Shown here in pieces: positions 25,012 through 33,759 of a stretch of 36,523 nt of DNA (the first letter of the stretch is position 1; every line of letters begins with the position of its first letter). The position numbers and the translations under genes are program-made. The notes under the pieces are model-generated. The model saw only the letters and a list, made by a program, of their open reading frames with translations. It was not told where the DNA came from and searched no databases. The DNA comes from an uncultured Eggerthella sp. (GTDB lineage Bacteria > Actinomycetota > Coriobacteriia > Coriobacteriales > Eggerthellaceae), in NCBI GenBank assembly GCA_900551155.1, contig URVA01000005.1:1-36523 (forward strand). The letters run 5' to 3'.

Positions 25012-25923
25012 ATGAAGCTTGCTCATTTGCGATATTTCAAGCATCTAGCCTCTGTTATGAGCTTTACTAAGGCAGCTAAGGATTTGTTTATCGCGCAGCC
25101 TACTCTTTCAGCGGCTATTAAGCGCATGGAGCAGGAACTGGGTTTCGCCTTATTTACTCGTACTGAAGGTGTTGCGGCACGCATCGAGTTAACCACGCAG
25201 GGGAAAATATATTTGGAATATATCACTCGTGCGCTTGAAACCTACGACGAGGGTATCCGTCTTGCTGAACAGTCGATTGCTATAAGTGAAAACACCATGC
25301 GTTTGGGAACCGTGTATTCCATGAAGGGCCAGTTCTGGTCTCAGGCGATAAGTGTCTTTGTGGCGCAATACGAACAGCGTCTGCTCATTCATATGGAACA
25401 GGCTTACTCTGGCGAACTTGCGCGTCAGCTCAAGGAAGGCAAGATAGATGTTGCCTTCGCGGCGAAAACCAAATATGCCACCGATTTGAATATGACGTTG
25501 GTGTGGAGCCAGCCGCTGGTAGTTTGCGTAAATAAAAAACATCCGCTTGCTCAGCAAGCATCTGTTTCGTTGGATGACTTGAAGGGCTATCGCTTGCTTA
25601 CCTATGGTAAGGAATCTTCAGTTGCTATGGGCTTGGATGATCTGTTTGCAAACAGGGAAGATGAATTCGATCTGGTTCGTGGTTTCGACGATGAAATTAC
25701 ACTCTCTTCCTTTGTTTCTACCGACCCTGAAAACGTGTCGCTTTTGGTGTATTCCTTCTTGGTAAATTCATTTGATGACGTGGTCTGTTTGCCTATCGAA
25801 GGCGTACCGCAAGATTTTCATAAGGTGTACCTTATGAGCCGCAAGGAACCTCATCCAAAGCTGGTAAGCGATTTCATAAGTTTTATGAGTAACTACGCAT
25901 TCCCTGAATTGTCTATCCGCTAG
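25012..25923 (+). CDS. LysR-type transcriptional regulator (third paralogue)
   Basis: A 303-residue LysR regulator with the DNA-binding segment FTKAAKDLFIAQPTLSAAIK and the sensor signature GTVYSMKGQFWSQA, clearly related to the two regulators at 17019 and 20141 but more diverged. The C-terminal SRKEPHPK is kept. No strong ribosome site is present (only AAGAAGAG upstream), yet the start aligns with the paralogues. It is divergent from the membrane protein gene at 24130. Its stop codon overlaps the stop codon of hydF on the opposite strand (shared CTAG, 25920-25923) with no terminator between, so the two transcripts must overlap. Confidence 0.9.
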   Translation: MKLAHLRYFKHLASVMSFTKAAKDLFIAQPTLSAAIKRMEQELGFALFTRTEGVAARIELTTQGKIYLEYITRALETYDEGIRLAEQSIAISENTMRLGTVYSMKGQFWSQAISVFVAQYEQRLLIHMEQAYSGELARQLKEGKIDVAFAAKTKYATDLNMTLVWSQPLVVCVNKKHPLAQQASVSLDDLKGYRLLTYGKESSVAMGLDDLFANREDEFDLVRGFDDEITLSSFVSTDPENVSLLVYSFLVNSFDDVVCLPIEGVPQDFHKVYLMSRKEPHPKLVSDFISFMSNYAFPELSIR

Positions 25924-27215
25924 AAGCTGCTCTCAAAAGCGGCGGATGCTTGAGGGAAAGGAGCCAAGCTGCGACGTAAAATACCATGCATTTCAGCAAT
26001 GGCAATCCCGTAATTCACGATAGGAACTTCTGCAGCGCGACATGAAGCTATGCGATAGCGCATTTCACGATCGTTGAGCATGCAAGCACCGCAGTGGATA
26101 ACCAAATCGTATTGTTCAAACGAATCAGGAAAGCCTCCTCCAGAAGTGAAATCAAAGTGAGGCTCAGCGCCTGTGAAATTGCGAATCCAGTTGGGGATTT
26201 TTACTGTACCAATATCGTCGCATTGACGATGGTGTGTACACCCCTCAGCAATAAGAACGCGGCTTTCGTTGGTTAGTTGAGCTAAACGTGCGGCACCTGC
26301 AGCGTAATCTTCAAGATTGCCTTTATACCGTGCCATCAGAATGGAAAAAGAGGTGAGTTGAATATCTTCGGGTGTAAGCTCGGCAACCTTTTCAAAGGCT
26401 TGGGAATCGGTAATAACAAGACGTGGCTTACGTTCGCATGCTTGAAGCGTTGCAGTAAGGTTTTCTGGTTGGCAAGCCAGGCAGATTGCATTGCAATCCA
26501 GCACATCGCGCATGACCATTTGTTGAGGCAAAATGATGCGTCCCTTTGGCGCAGAACTGTCAATGGGGATAACCAGCACGACCAGATCGTTTTCTTTAAG
26601 CAGATCTGCAACAAGTCGTTTATTCGATTCGGCTTGTTTGGCGCATGAACCTATAAGGTTTTTAAGTTCGTAGATCCCTTCACCTGTCTGAGCGCTTACG
26701 AAAATGCTTGCGGAGTTCTTGCAGGAAGCGTTGTGATGAGTCTTGGATTCTTCGGCGGAGCCTTCATTGAGCTGTTTGACGGAGTTTCCAGTTAAAAATG
26801 CAGCGCGTTCTTCTCCTGAAAGCAGATCGGCCTTATTAAGGGCAATTACAAAAGGAATCTCTCGAAGCTTGAATGCTTCAATCAGTTCGAGATCTGCCTG
26901 CTGAAAACCATAGGTGGCATCAATTACTAACACCGCGCAATCGCACAGACGAAGCGCCTTCTTTGCTTTTGCAACGCGCTGAGCGCCCAAATCCCCTTCG
27001 TCGTCGATACCAGGGGTGTCAATAATTACGACGGGCCCCAACGGTAAAAGCTCCATGGCTTTCTTTACGGGATCGGTGGTTGTTCCCTTGGTGTCGGAAA
27101 CAATAGAAAGATCCTGATTGGTAACCGCATTAACCACGCTGGATTTTCCTGCGTTGCGGATACCGAAAAAACCAATATGGAGGCGTTCTGCTGAAGGGGT
27201 AGCGTTGAGGCTCAT
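25920..27215 (-). CDS. hydF: [FeFe]-hydrogenase maturation GTPase HydF
   Basis: The scaffold on which the two-iron subcluster of the H-cluster is assembled before transfer to HydA. In 431 residues it has an N-terminal GTPase domain: P-loop GIRNAGKS (18-25), the TTTDP switch, DTPG (66-69) and NKAD (127-130). A dimerisation domain follows, then the C-terminal iron-sulfur domain with Cys326 and His328 (CTH), then His374-Cys375 and Cys378 (HCGAC). This matches the CxH...HCxxC ligand pattern with 46-residue spacing. It is the last gene of the hyd operon, 12 bp after hydG, with AGGAG upstream of the ATG. Confidence 0.95.
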   Translation of the reverse strand: MSLNATPSAERLHIGFFGIRNAGKSSVVNAVTNQDLSIVSDTKGTTTDPVKKAMELLPLGPVVIIDTPGIDDEGDLGAQRVAKAKKALRLCDCAVLVIDATYGFQQADLELIEAFKLREIPFVIALNKADLLSGEERAAFLTGNSVKQLNEGSAEESKTHHNASCKNSASIFVSAQTGEGIYELKNLIGSCAKQAESNKRLVADLLKENDLVVLVIPIDSSAPKGRIILPQQMVMRDVLDCNAICLACQPENLTATLQACERKPRLVITDSQAFEKVAELTPEDIQLTSFSILMARYKGNLEDYAAGAARLAQLTNESRVLIAEGCTHHRQCDDIGTVKIPNWIRNFTGAEPHFDFTSGGGFPDSFEQYDLVIHCGACMLNDREMRYRIASCRAAEVPIVNYGIAIAEMHGILRRSLAPFPQASAAFESSF

Positions 27216-27227
27216 GGGTTGTTTCTC

Positions 27228-28682
27228 CTAGAAGCGATAGTCGCGTCCAACACCGTCGACGATATTGCGGATATAGCTTTCTGCAAGCTCTTTCGTTTTT
27301 GGATTGGTTACCTTTTGCAGCTCTTGCTGAATAATGGCCATGCCTTTTGTCTTGGTTTCAGGAGTAGCATAATCGGTCAAATATTCTGCCAGTGTAATTA
27401 ATGCATTGGGGTGGCAGAAGTTGAGGATTTCGCCATTTTTGCAGAAGGACATGAACCTGTCTCCTGTGCGTCCTGCGCGATAGCAAGCTGTGCAGAAGCT
27501 TGGAATGTGGTTGTTGTCTAAAAGCCAGCTAATAACTTCATCCAGTGTGCGCTGATCGGATACGTCGAACTGTTCGGTATCGTGCGGGCGCTGTTCTTCA
27601 ACATAACCACCAACAGACGTACGTGAACCGCCACTGATTTGCGAAATGCCATATTGCAGGGCATGTTCTCGCACTGTTTGGCTTTCACGTGTAGAAATAA
27701 TCATGCCTGTATAGGGAACTGCGATACGAATAAGCGCGATAAGCTTTTCGAACATTTCGTCAGGAATACCGTTGTCGAATTCGTCGGGGTTGATATCCAT
27801 TGCAGGCTTAACGCGAGGAACGCTGATGGTGTGAGGGCCTACGCCGTGTACTGCTTCTAGGTGCTCAGCGTGCATCAAAAGTCCCGCAAATTCGTAGCGA
27901 TAACCTTCCAAGCCGAACAGAACACCTAAGCCCACATCGTCAATGCCGCCTTCCATAGCGCGATCCATGGCTTCAGTGTGCCAGTTGTAGTCACTCTTGG
28001 GGCCTGTTGGATGCAGGCGCTTATAGCTTTCTTTGTGATAGGTTTCCTGGAACAGAATGTACGTGCCAATTTCAGCTTCTTTAAGCATGCGATATTCATC
28101 TACGGTAGTGGCAGCAATATTTACGTTAACACGCCTGATAGCGCCATTTTTATGCTTGATGGAATAGATGGTATGCATGCTTTCCAGGATGTATTCAATA
28201 GGGTTGTGCTTGGGGTCTTCGCCTGCTTCTATGGCAAGGCGCTTGTGGCCCATATCCTGCAAGGCAATTACTTCAGCGCGAATTTCGTCTTGCGTAAGCT
28301 TGCGACGAGGTATTTCGCGGTTCTTTGCATGATAGGGGCAGTACAAGCAACCATTCACGCAGTAATTTGAAAGATACAACGGCGCGAACAAAACAATGCG
28401 GTTGCCGTAGTAAGCTTGCTTGATATCGTGAGCAAGTTTTTTGATCTCTTCATTGATTTCTGGATCATCGCAAGCAAGTAGAACCGACGCTTCGCGGTGC
28501 GTAATAATGGCGCCGTGATCGTTGGAAGGATGTAAGTTGGTGCGCGCTTTATCCAGAATGGAACGGCACAACTCAATATCGTTTGCGTGTGCATCGGCAT
28601 AAGCAAGCGTGTCTAGAATTTCTTCGTGGTTGATGAATTCATCAGCGCACAGAGACTTGGGATTGTAGGGAAAAGACGTCAT
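27228..28682 (-). CDS. hydG: [FeFe]-hydrogenase maturase HydG (radical SAM tyrosine lyase)
   Basis: Splits tyrosine to p-cresol and dehydroglycine and makes the CO and CN ligands of the H-cluster. The protein has 484 residues. The radical-SAM cluster motif is CVNGCLYC (Cys108, Cys112, Cys115). The HydG-specific C-terminal cluster motif CxxC-22-C is exact: CTAC, then 22 residues, then the Cys of NFCHPN. This separates it from the thiamine enzyme ThiH. Its ATG directly follows the hydE stop (TAAATG), with AAAGGAAG inside the hydE end, so translation is probably coupled. Confidence 0.96.
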   Translation of the reverse strand: MTSFPYNPKSLCADEFINHEEILDTLAYADAHANDIELCRSILDKARTNLHPSNDHGAIITHREASVLLACDDPEINEEIKKLAHDIKQAYYGNRIVLFAPLYLSNYCVNGCLYCPYHAKNREIPRRKLTQDEIRAEVIALQDMGHKRLAIEAGEDPKHNPIEYILESMHTIYSIKHKNGAIRRVNVNIAATTVDEYRMLKEAEIGTYILFQETYHKESYKRLHPTGPKSDYNWHTEAMDRAMEGGIDDVGLGVLFGLEGYRYEFAGLLMHAEHLEAVHGVGPHTISVPRVKPAMDINPDEFDNGIPDEMFEKLIALIRIAVPYTGMIISTRESQTVREHALQYGISQISGGSRTSVGGYVEEQRPHDTEQFDVSDQRTLDEVISWLLDNNHIPSFCTACYRAGRTGDRFMSFCKNGEILNFCHPNALITLAEYLTDYATPETKTKGMAIIQQELQKVTNPKTKELAESYIRNIVDGVGRDYRF

Positions 28683-29792
28683 TTACTGTCTTCCTTTCGG
28701 GTCTCCGCGATCGACTACAACGTTATAGCCAATCGTTTGCATTTCGGCACCAAGGAGGTTTAAATGTTCTGCTGCCTCGGTGCCAGTATGGGCTTTATTG
28801 TTATACAACTCATAGTTCGCGCGTACGTTTAACGGCGAAAGGTTGGGCATTACTACGTTGGCACCCGCGAGCATTCCCTTAATGCGTCCTTGGGGGTCAA
28901 GTGATCCTAGGGCGGTGGTCGCAGGAAGTAATACGGGTGGGTGAATAATACGAATAAGCGACAGCAAAAAGCAGGTGAGTTCAATACTGCCAGCTGGCTT
29001 ATCGGAAAACGGTGTGGCGTGATGAGGAATAAAAGGTCCGATACCACACATTTCGGGCTCGAAGTGCTCAATATATTTCAGGTCATGCGCTAAATCACGC
29101 GCCGTTTGATAGGGTGCACCTACCATGAATCCGCACCCGACGGCATAGCCAATTGAACGAAGATCCTCTAAGCATTGCAGACGATCTTCAAGGCGCATGG
29201 TGCTGGGATGAAGCTTCGCATAAAGATCTTCGCGTACCGTTTCGTGGCGAAGCAAATAGCGATCGGCACCCGCTTCGAATAAGCGTTGATAGCTTTCACA
29301 ACTGCGCTCGCCAAGTGAAAGCGTGATAGCGCAATCGCGGTGTGTGGCTTTAAGGGCTCGAAGCAGTTCGACCAAGCGATCGTCGGTAAACCAGGGGTCT
29401 TCGCCACCCTGGAGAACAAAGGTTCTAAACCCTAGCTTATATCCCTCGTTGGTGCATTCGAGTATTTCATCGGGCGTTAATCGGTAGCGTGTGCAGGTGG
29501 CATTGCTTTTGCGAATGCCACAATACAGGCAGTCGTTTTTGCAGTAATTACTGATTTCGATAAGGCCGCGAATGTAAACGTCGGTACCGTATATATCTTC
29601 GCGAATACGACGCGCTTCTTTTGCTAAGTATTCAGCAATTTCGTTATCGTAAAACGCTATAAGCGCTTCGTATTCTTCAAGTGAAAGCGAATGGGTTTGT
29701 GTGAGTTTTCGGGCAAGATTCAGTAATGAGCCATGCGAAACGTGCTCCTTAAACGGTTCGTTATGTTCATACTCTTGTTTCATCGCCCACAT
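28683..29792 (-). CDS. hydE: [FeFe]-hydrogenase maturase HydE (radical SAM)
   Basis: A BioB-like radical SAM enzyme needed to build the dithiolate bridge of the H-cluster. The protein has 369 residues. The cluster motif is CKNDCLYCGIRKSN (C-x3-C-x2-C near residues 84-91). GGEDPWFTD lies near the SAM site, and the KLHPSTMRLEDRL stretch is typical of HydE. The order hydA-hydE-hydG-hydF supports the call. Two ATGs, at 29792 and 29783, are possible and neither has a clear ribosome site. The 258-bp gap from hydA contains a hairpin and two 48-bp repeats. Confidence 0.94.
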   Translation of the reverse strand: MWAMKQEYEHNEPFKEHVSHGSLLNLARKLTQTHSLSLEEYEALIAFYDNEIAEYLAKEARRIREDIYGTDVYIRGLIEISNYCKNDCLYCGIRKSNATCTRYRLTPDEILECTNEGYKLGFRTFVLQGGEDPWFTDDRLVELLRALKATHRDCAITLSLGERSCESYQRLFEAGADRYLLRHETVREDLYAKLHPSTMRLEDRLQCLEDLRSIGYAVGCGFMVGAPYQTARDLAHDLKYIEHFEPEMCGIGPFIPHHATPFSDKPAGSIELTCFLLSLIRIIHPPVLLPATTALGSLDPQGRIKGMLAGANVVMPNLSPLNVRANYELYNNKAHTGTEAAEHLNLLGAEMQTIGYNVVVDRGDPKGRQ

Positions 29793-30001
29793 ATCTTTTT
29801 GTTGGACGGGGCCCTTTGCTGGGTTAATCCCTTTTGCGAAAAACCTGCTGTTCGAGGTCCTTTGCGCTGGGTTAATTTCTTTGGTGAAAAACCTGCTGGT
29901 CGGGGCCCGTTTATGTCCGTTACTGTTCTCTTATTTGTGCCGGATAACGTTCTTTTGCGGATAAAAGTTAACCGGCGAGATATCCAAGCAAGATATCCCA
30001 C
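29780..30001 (-). other. Small repeat-bearing open frame in the hydA-hydE gap, doubtful gene
   Basis: A GTG-initiated frame of 73 basic residues that reads through the two 48-bp repeats, giving GPRPAGFSPKKLTQRK and GPRTAGFSQKGLTQQR in tandem. It ends just inside the start of hydE. No ribosome site was found and the start lies in a hairpin. It may be a leader peptide or only a consequence of repeats whose length is a multiple of three. Confidence 0.2.
29808..29903 (-). repeat. Two 48-bp tandem repeats upstream of hydE
   Basis: Units at 29808-29855 and 29856-29903 share the cores CTGGGTTAAT and GAAAAACCTGCTG, with small offsets elsewhere. A partial third border (GGCCCG) follows. They lie in the transcribed spacer between hydA and hydE. 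Confidence 0.8.
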
Positions 30002-30005
30002 CGGT
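29971..30005 (-). other. Intercistronic hairpin after hydA
   Basis: Arms 29971-29984 and 29992-30005 form 14 pairs around a 7-nt loop. The two mismatches on the plus strand become G-U pairs in the minus-strand RNA, so the structure is selected for, or fits, the hyd transcript. It lies 45 bases after the hydA stop. It is followed by TTAACTTTTATC, so it could be a partial terminator or an mRNA 3'-end protector. Confidence 0.6.
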
Positions 30006-30050
30006 ATTTCTAACAGGTAACAATCTTTTGGATCGTTATCGTGTGGTTAC

Positions 30051-31772
30051 TTAGATGTCCCACTCAACCTGTTCGGTGTGGAGCCATTCTTCTGCGGTTT
30101 CAGAAAGCGGCTTGCCAATCCAGTCGGCGTAGAGCTTCTGGATGTCAGGATTTTCATGGGAGAAGCGCAAGGTGTCATTCGAATCAAGGCGATTCAGAAC
30201 CTTAGCGCGTTCAGCTGCCATTTCTACATTGAATTCAATAGGCTGTCCGCCGCCGCCAACGCAGCCACCAGGGCATGCCATGATTTCAACGAAGTCGTAA
30301 TCGGCTTCGCCTGCTTCAAGAGCATCAAGAAGTTTTGAGGTGTTCTCAAAGCCACTTGCTACGGCAATCTTGATAGTAAGGTCTGCGATTTCTAACGTCT
30401 TGTCGGTCCAAGGACGCTCAGGCGTTGCTTCGGTGGTGTCGCAGGTAGCAAAGTCGGGGTTCTTGCCCGTCAAAATGAAGGCAGCGGAGCGCAATGCGGC
30501 TTCCATAACGCCGCCCGTACGACCAAAGATGGTGCCAGCGCCTGTGGACAAGCCCAAAGGATTGTCAAACGCGGTTTCTTCTAAGGCAGCGCAGTTTACG
30601 TTGAACATACGCAGCATGTTATTGAATTCGCGCGTGGTAAGAACAGCGTCTACATCAGGACCTGCTTCGGTGGAAAGCTGAGGAACGCCACACTCGTATT
30701 TCTTAGCAACGCAAGGCATTACAGAAACTACAAACATGTTTCTCTTACCTGCAGCCTCCATAGGCTCTTTTAGGGTGTTCTTAACGACCGCGCCCATCAT
30801 CTGATGAGGAGACTTACTGGTGGAAAGCTGCTCTACGAACTGTGGGTAGTGGAGCTTTGCGAAACGGACCCAACCAGGGCAGCAAGAAGTAAACATGGGG
30901 CGCTTCTTGCCAGAGGTATACCACTCAATAAATTCGTTGCCTTCTTCCATGATGGTAAGGTCGGCAGCGAAATCGGTGTCGAATACGCGATCGAAACCTA
31001 AAGATTTAGCAGCAGCAGCCATGCGACCAGGCGTTGCCTCTTCGTGGGTGAGGCCCATTACTTCGCCCCACGCACTACGAATAGCAGGTGCAAACTGAAT
31101 AACGGTCATGGTTTCAGGATCTGCCAATGCGTCTAGTACCTTAGGAATATCATTGCGTGCCGTAAGGGCGCCAGTCGGGCAGTGGGTAATGCACTGGCCG
31201 CACAAAGCGCAGCCTGCTTCGGTGATGTCTTTGTTACCACGTACGGTAATACCGCGGAACGCGGAAGGACCCTTGAAGTCCCATACGTTGCAGTGCTGGA
31301 CCTTGGCGCATTCTGCTACGCAGCGGCCACAACGGATACATTTGCTTTCGTCGCGCTGCAGAGGGAAGTCTTCGTCCCATGGCTCGAAATCAAATACAGG
31401 GTCGAAATCGAGTTCGCCCACGTTTAGTTCAGCGGCAGTGCGCTGTAAAGCACAGGTGCCTGTGCGTTCGCACGTAGTGCATTCGCTGCGATGACCTTCA
31501 AGAATGGTGCGCATGTTTTCGCGACGTGCCGCAATAACACGAGGTGAATTCGTGCGGATATTCATACCATCACAAACAGGTGTATTGCAGGCAGCGCTCA
31601 GAGCGTCATCACCTTCGGTTTCTACGACGCAAATGCGGCAAGAACCAATTTCGTTTAAATCTTTCATCCAGCACAAAGTAGGAATGGAAACACCTGCAGC
31701 GTGTGCAGCGTCCAAAATGCTGGAGCCTTCTTCTACTGATACGGCTTTGCCGTCGATGGTTACGTTATACAT
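30051..31772 (-). CDS. hydA: [FeFe]-hydrogenase catalytic subunit, CpI-like domain layout
   Basis: Reversible H2 production or uptake. With 573 residues it matches clostridial CpI (574) almost position for position. The [2Fe-2S] domain has Cys34, 45, 48 and 62. The His-ligated cluster has His94, Cys98, 101 and 107. Two [4Fe-4S] sets follow (CIRCGRC..C from 145, CALCGQC..C from 188). The H-cluster domain has L1 TSCCPGW (Cys297 proton relay, Cys298 ligand), L2 MPCVAKKYE (Cys353) and L3 MACPGGCVGGGGQP (Cys500, Cys504). No catalytic residue is missing. The start overlaps the upstream flavoprotein gene by 8 bp, with AGGAGG inside that gene's end. Its partner context resembles the glutamate-synthase-linked group (A2) of [FeFe]-hydrogenases. 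Confidence 0.97.
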   Translation of the reverse strand: MYNVTIDGKAVSVEEGSSILDAAHAAGVSIPTLCWMKDLNEIGSCRICVVETEGDDALSAACNTPVCDGMNIRTNSPRVIAARRENMRTILEGHRSECTTCERTGTCALQRTAAELNVGELDFDPVFDFEPWDEDFPLQRDESKCIRCGRCVAECAKVQHCNVWDFKGPSAFRGITVRGNKDITEAGCALCGQCITHCPTGALTARNDIPKVLDALADPETMTVIQFAPAIRSAWGEVMGLTHEEATPGRMAAAAKSLGFDRVFDTDFAADLTIMEEGNEFIEWYTSGKKRPMFTSCCPGWVRFAKLHYPQFVEQLSTSKSPHQMMGAVVKNTLKEPMEAAGKRNMFVVSVMPCVAKKYECGVPQLSTEAGPDVDAVLTTREFNNMLRMFNVNCAALEETAFDNPLGLSTGAGTIFGRTGGVMEAALRSAAFILTGKNPDFATCDTTEATPERPWTDKTLEIADLTIKIAVASGFENTSKLLDALEAGEADYDFVEIMACPGGCVGGGGQPIEFNVEMAAERAKVLNRLDSNDTLRFSHENPDIQKLYADWIGKPLSETAEEWLHTEQVEWDI

Positions 31773-33603
31773 ATTGGACTCGGCCTCCTTCCGTTACGCC
31801 GCAGCCATAATGATCGCAGCGCAAGCAGCGGCCGCATTCTTGCTGGGCTTCTTCAAGGCTCATCTCAACTTCAACAGCGTCGAAGTCGTGCTTACGCTCG
31901 TAGGCGGGACGTTCAACAATGTTTACGCGACCGCAGGCAGTGCGATTGTTGGGCTTAGGTGCGGGAGCGGTTGCGCCGCAATCAAGCTTGTGGTCAAAGC
32001 CCAGGTAATCATCAATGTTGTGTGCAGCAACTTTGCCTGCGCTAATTGCAACGATTACCGTCTTAGGGCCAACCTGGCAGTCGCCGCCAACAAATACATT
32101 GTCGGGGCCATGAAGAGATTTCAGGTATTCGTCTGCCTGGAAGTAGGTACGATCAGCTTCCATGCCGAATTGCTCGAATGGAGCAGATTCGATGGACTGA
32201 CCAACCGCGATAAGAATAATGTCTGCCTCAATGCGGTGCAGTGGTTTGTTTGCCTTCTGCGGGGTAGGACGGCCACCCTTAACAGGACCAATCATTTGAG
32301 GCTGAGTATAAAGTGCGGTGCAGTGACCATCTTTTACTTCAATATGGTCAGGTGCTTGAAGAACGCACATCTCCACGCCTTCTTGCATAGCTGAATCAAT
32401 TTCAGCACGCAGAGCGGTCATATCTTCAATGCGACGGCGATAGGCAACCGTTACACTTTCGGCGCCAGCTCGAACGCTGGTGCGAGCGCAGTCCATGGCA
32501 ACGTTACCGCCGCCAATAACGACTACCTTTTTACCTGTGAAGTCGGGGTAGTTGTTTTCACCAATTTCGGTAAGCAAATCAACCGCACTCATTACGCCTT
32601 CAGCATCAGAGCCTTCCATGCGCAAAACTTTGCCACCTTGAGCGCCAATAGCCACATAGCACGCATCGTAGTCTTTGGAGATTTGTGCCATGGTCTTGGT
32701 GTCGATGTCGCTTTCGTAATGAACGGTAATGTTTCCTGCGGAAAGAATGGCGCGAATGTCTTCTTCCAAACGTTCACGAGGGAAGCGATAGGCAGGAATG
32801 CCATAGCGCATCATGCCACCAAGATGCTTGCGGCGTTCAAAAACGTGAACTTCATGTCCCATCAATGCGCTAAAGTAGGCGCACGTTAAACCGGAGGGGC
32901 CGCCACCAATAATGGCAATCTTTTTGCCTGTGGGCTCTGCTGGCTTAGGGGTTTGAACCTTGTCAGCAGGCATGTTGTCTACCGCGAACTTCTTGATGCC
33001 ACGAATGTTGATTGGCGCATCAAGCAAGGTGCGACGACAACGATCTTCGCAAGGATGTTCGCAAACGAAAGCACATGCGGTAGGGAAGGGGTTGTCTTTG
33101 CGAATCATGTTGATTGCGCCAGCGTAGTCGCCTTCGCCTACAAGAGCGATGTAGGCTGGAACATTTACATGAGCAGGACACATGGTTTCGCAAGGAACGG
33201 TTTGTGTTACGCCTTCCTGGCAGGTGTAGTTGGTTACATGGCTTTCGTATTCAGCAGCAAAGGTATCCATGCCTTTCAGGAATACATCGGCTGCATGCCA
33301 GCCAATAGCGCAATCGGCAGTATCGCGAATAACCGTTGCCTTCTTACGCATATTTTTTAGCAAGTCGGGTGTGCCTTCAAAAGCAAGCACTGCTTCAAGC
33401 ATTCCTTCAAGTTGGGGAATACCTTCACGGCATGGAGTGCACTTTCCGCACGTTTGACAACCGCTTGCTTGTAATAAAGACAGCTGCATAGCAACGGGGC
33501 ACATTCCAGGGGGTGTTGCTTCAATACGGCGAGCGAACTCTTGCATGTAAGCTTTTTGCAAGGCATCGTCGTGAGCGACGGGTGCCACGGATAGTTTGCT
33601 CAT
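31765..33603 (-). CDS. Hydrogenase-linked NAD(P)H oxidoreductase: NuoF iron-sulfur tail fused to a GltD-like flavoprotein
   Basis: A 612-residue electron-transfer protein, probably moving electrons between NAD(P)H and HydA in the cytoplasm. Residues 45-110 match the [4Fe-4S] end of NuoF: CGKCTPCREG (Cys52, 55, 58) plus Cys98 forty residues later. From 128 on it resembles GltD, the small subunit of glutamate synthase. An N-terminal cysteine set (CETMCPAHVNVP, CAFVCEHPCEDRC) is followed by the FAD loop IIGGGPSGLT (231-240), then the NAD(P) loop VIGGGNVAMD and VGGDCQVGP. The C-terminus adds a further cysteine group (590, 593, 596, 601). It has no NuoF FMN domain. It is first in the hyd operon with an AGGAGG start signal. 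Confidence 0.88.
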   Translation of the reverse strand: MSKLSVAPVAHDDALQKAYMQEFARRIEATPPGMCPVAMQLSLLQASGCQTCGKCTPCREGIPQLEGMLEAVLAFEGTPDLLKNMRKKATVIRDTADCAIGWHAADVFLKGMDTFAAEYESHVTNYTCQEGVTQTVPCETMCPAHVNVPAYIALVGEGDYAGAINMIRKDNPFPTACAFVCEHPCEDRCRRTLLDAPINIRGIKKFAVDNMPADKVQTPKPAEPTGKKIAIIGGGPSGLTCAYFSALMGHEVHVFERRKHLGGMMRYGIPAYRFPRERLEEDIRAILSAGNITVHYESDIDTKTMAQISKDYDACYVAIGAQGGKVLRMEGSDAEGVMSAVDLLTEIGENNYPDFTGKKVVVIGGGNVAMDCARTSVRAGAESVTVAYRRRIEDMTALRAEIDSAMQEGVEMCVLQAPDHIEVKDGHCTALYTQPQMIGPVKGGRPTPQKANKPLHRIEADIILIAVGQSIESAPFEQFGMEADRTYFQADEYLKSLHGPDNVFVGGDCQVGPKTVIVAISAGKVAAHNIDDYLGFDHKLDCGATAPAPKPNNRTACGRVNIVERPAYERKHDFDAVEVEMSLEEAQQECGRCLRCDHYGCGVTEGGRVQYV

Positions 33604-33718
33604 CCAATCCTCCTAACATGTGAACGACAAGTTGTAGCTATCACTTGGGCTCAGTGCTACAAAAGGGGCTTATCTGTGTGCATACGAAAACCGCATACGC
33701 GAAAAGCCTGCCCTTAAT

Positions 33719-33747
33719 TGTATAAAACGAAACACTCTGCTAGACAA
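33719..33747 (-). promoter_or_regulatory. Promoter of the hyd operon
   Basis: On the minus strand TTGTCT (33747-33742), a 17-bp spacer and TATACA (33724-33719) give a good promoter, with a leader of about 105 nt before the flavoprotein start at 33603. No redox-regulator (FNR/Rex) box was confidently recognised nearby. Confidence 0.65.
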
Positions 33748-33759
33748 ATTAAAATATGC

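Noticed and set aside
31504..32394. Plus-strand open frame of 296 codons across the hydA/flavoprotein junction
   Set aside because: It lies opposite two genes with clear cofactor motifs and has no ribosome site or domain.
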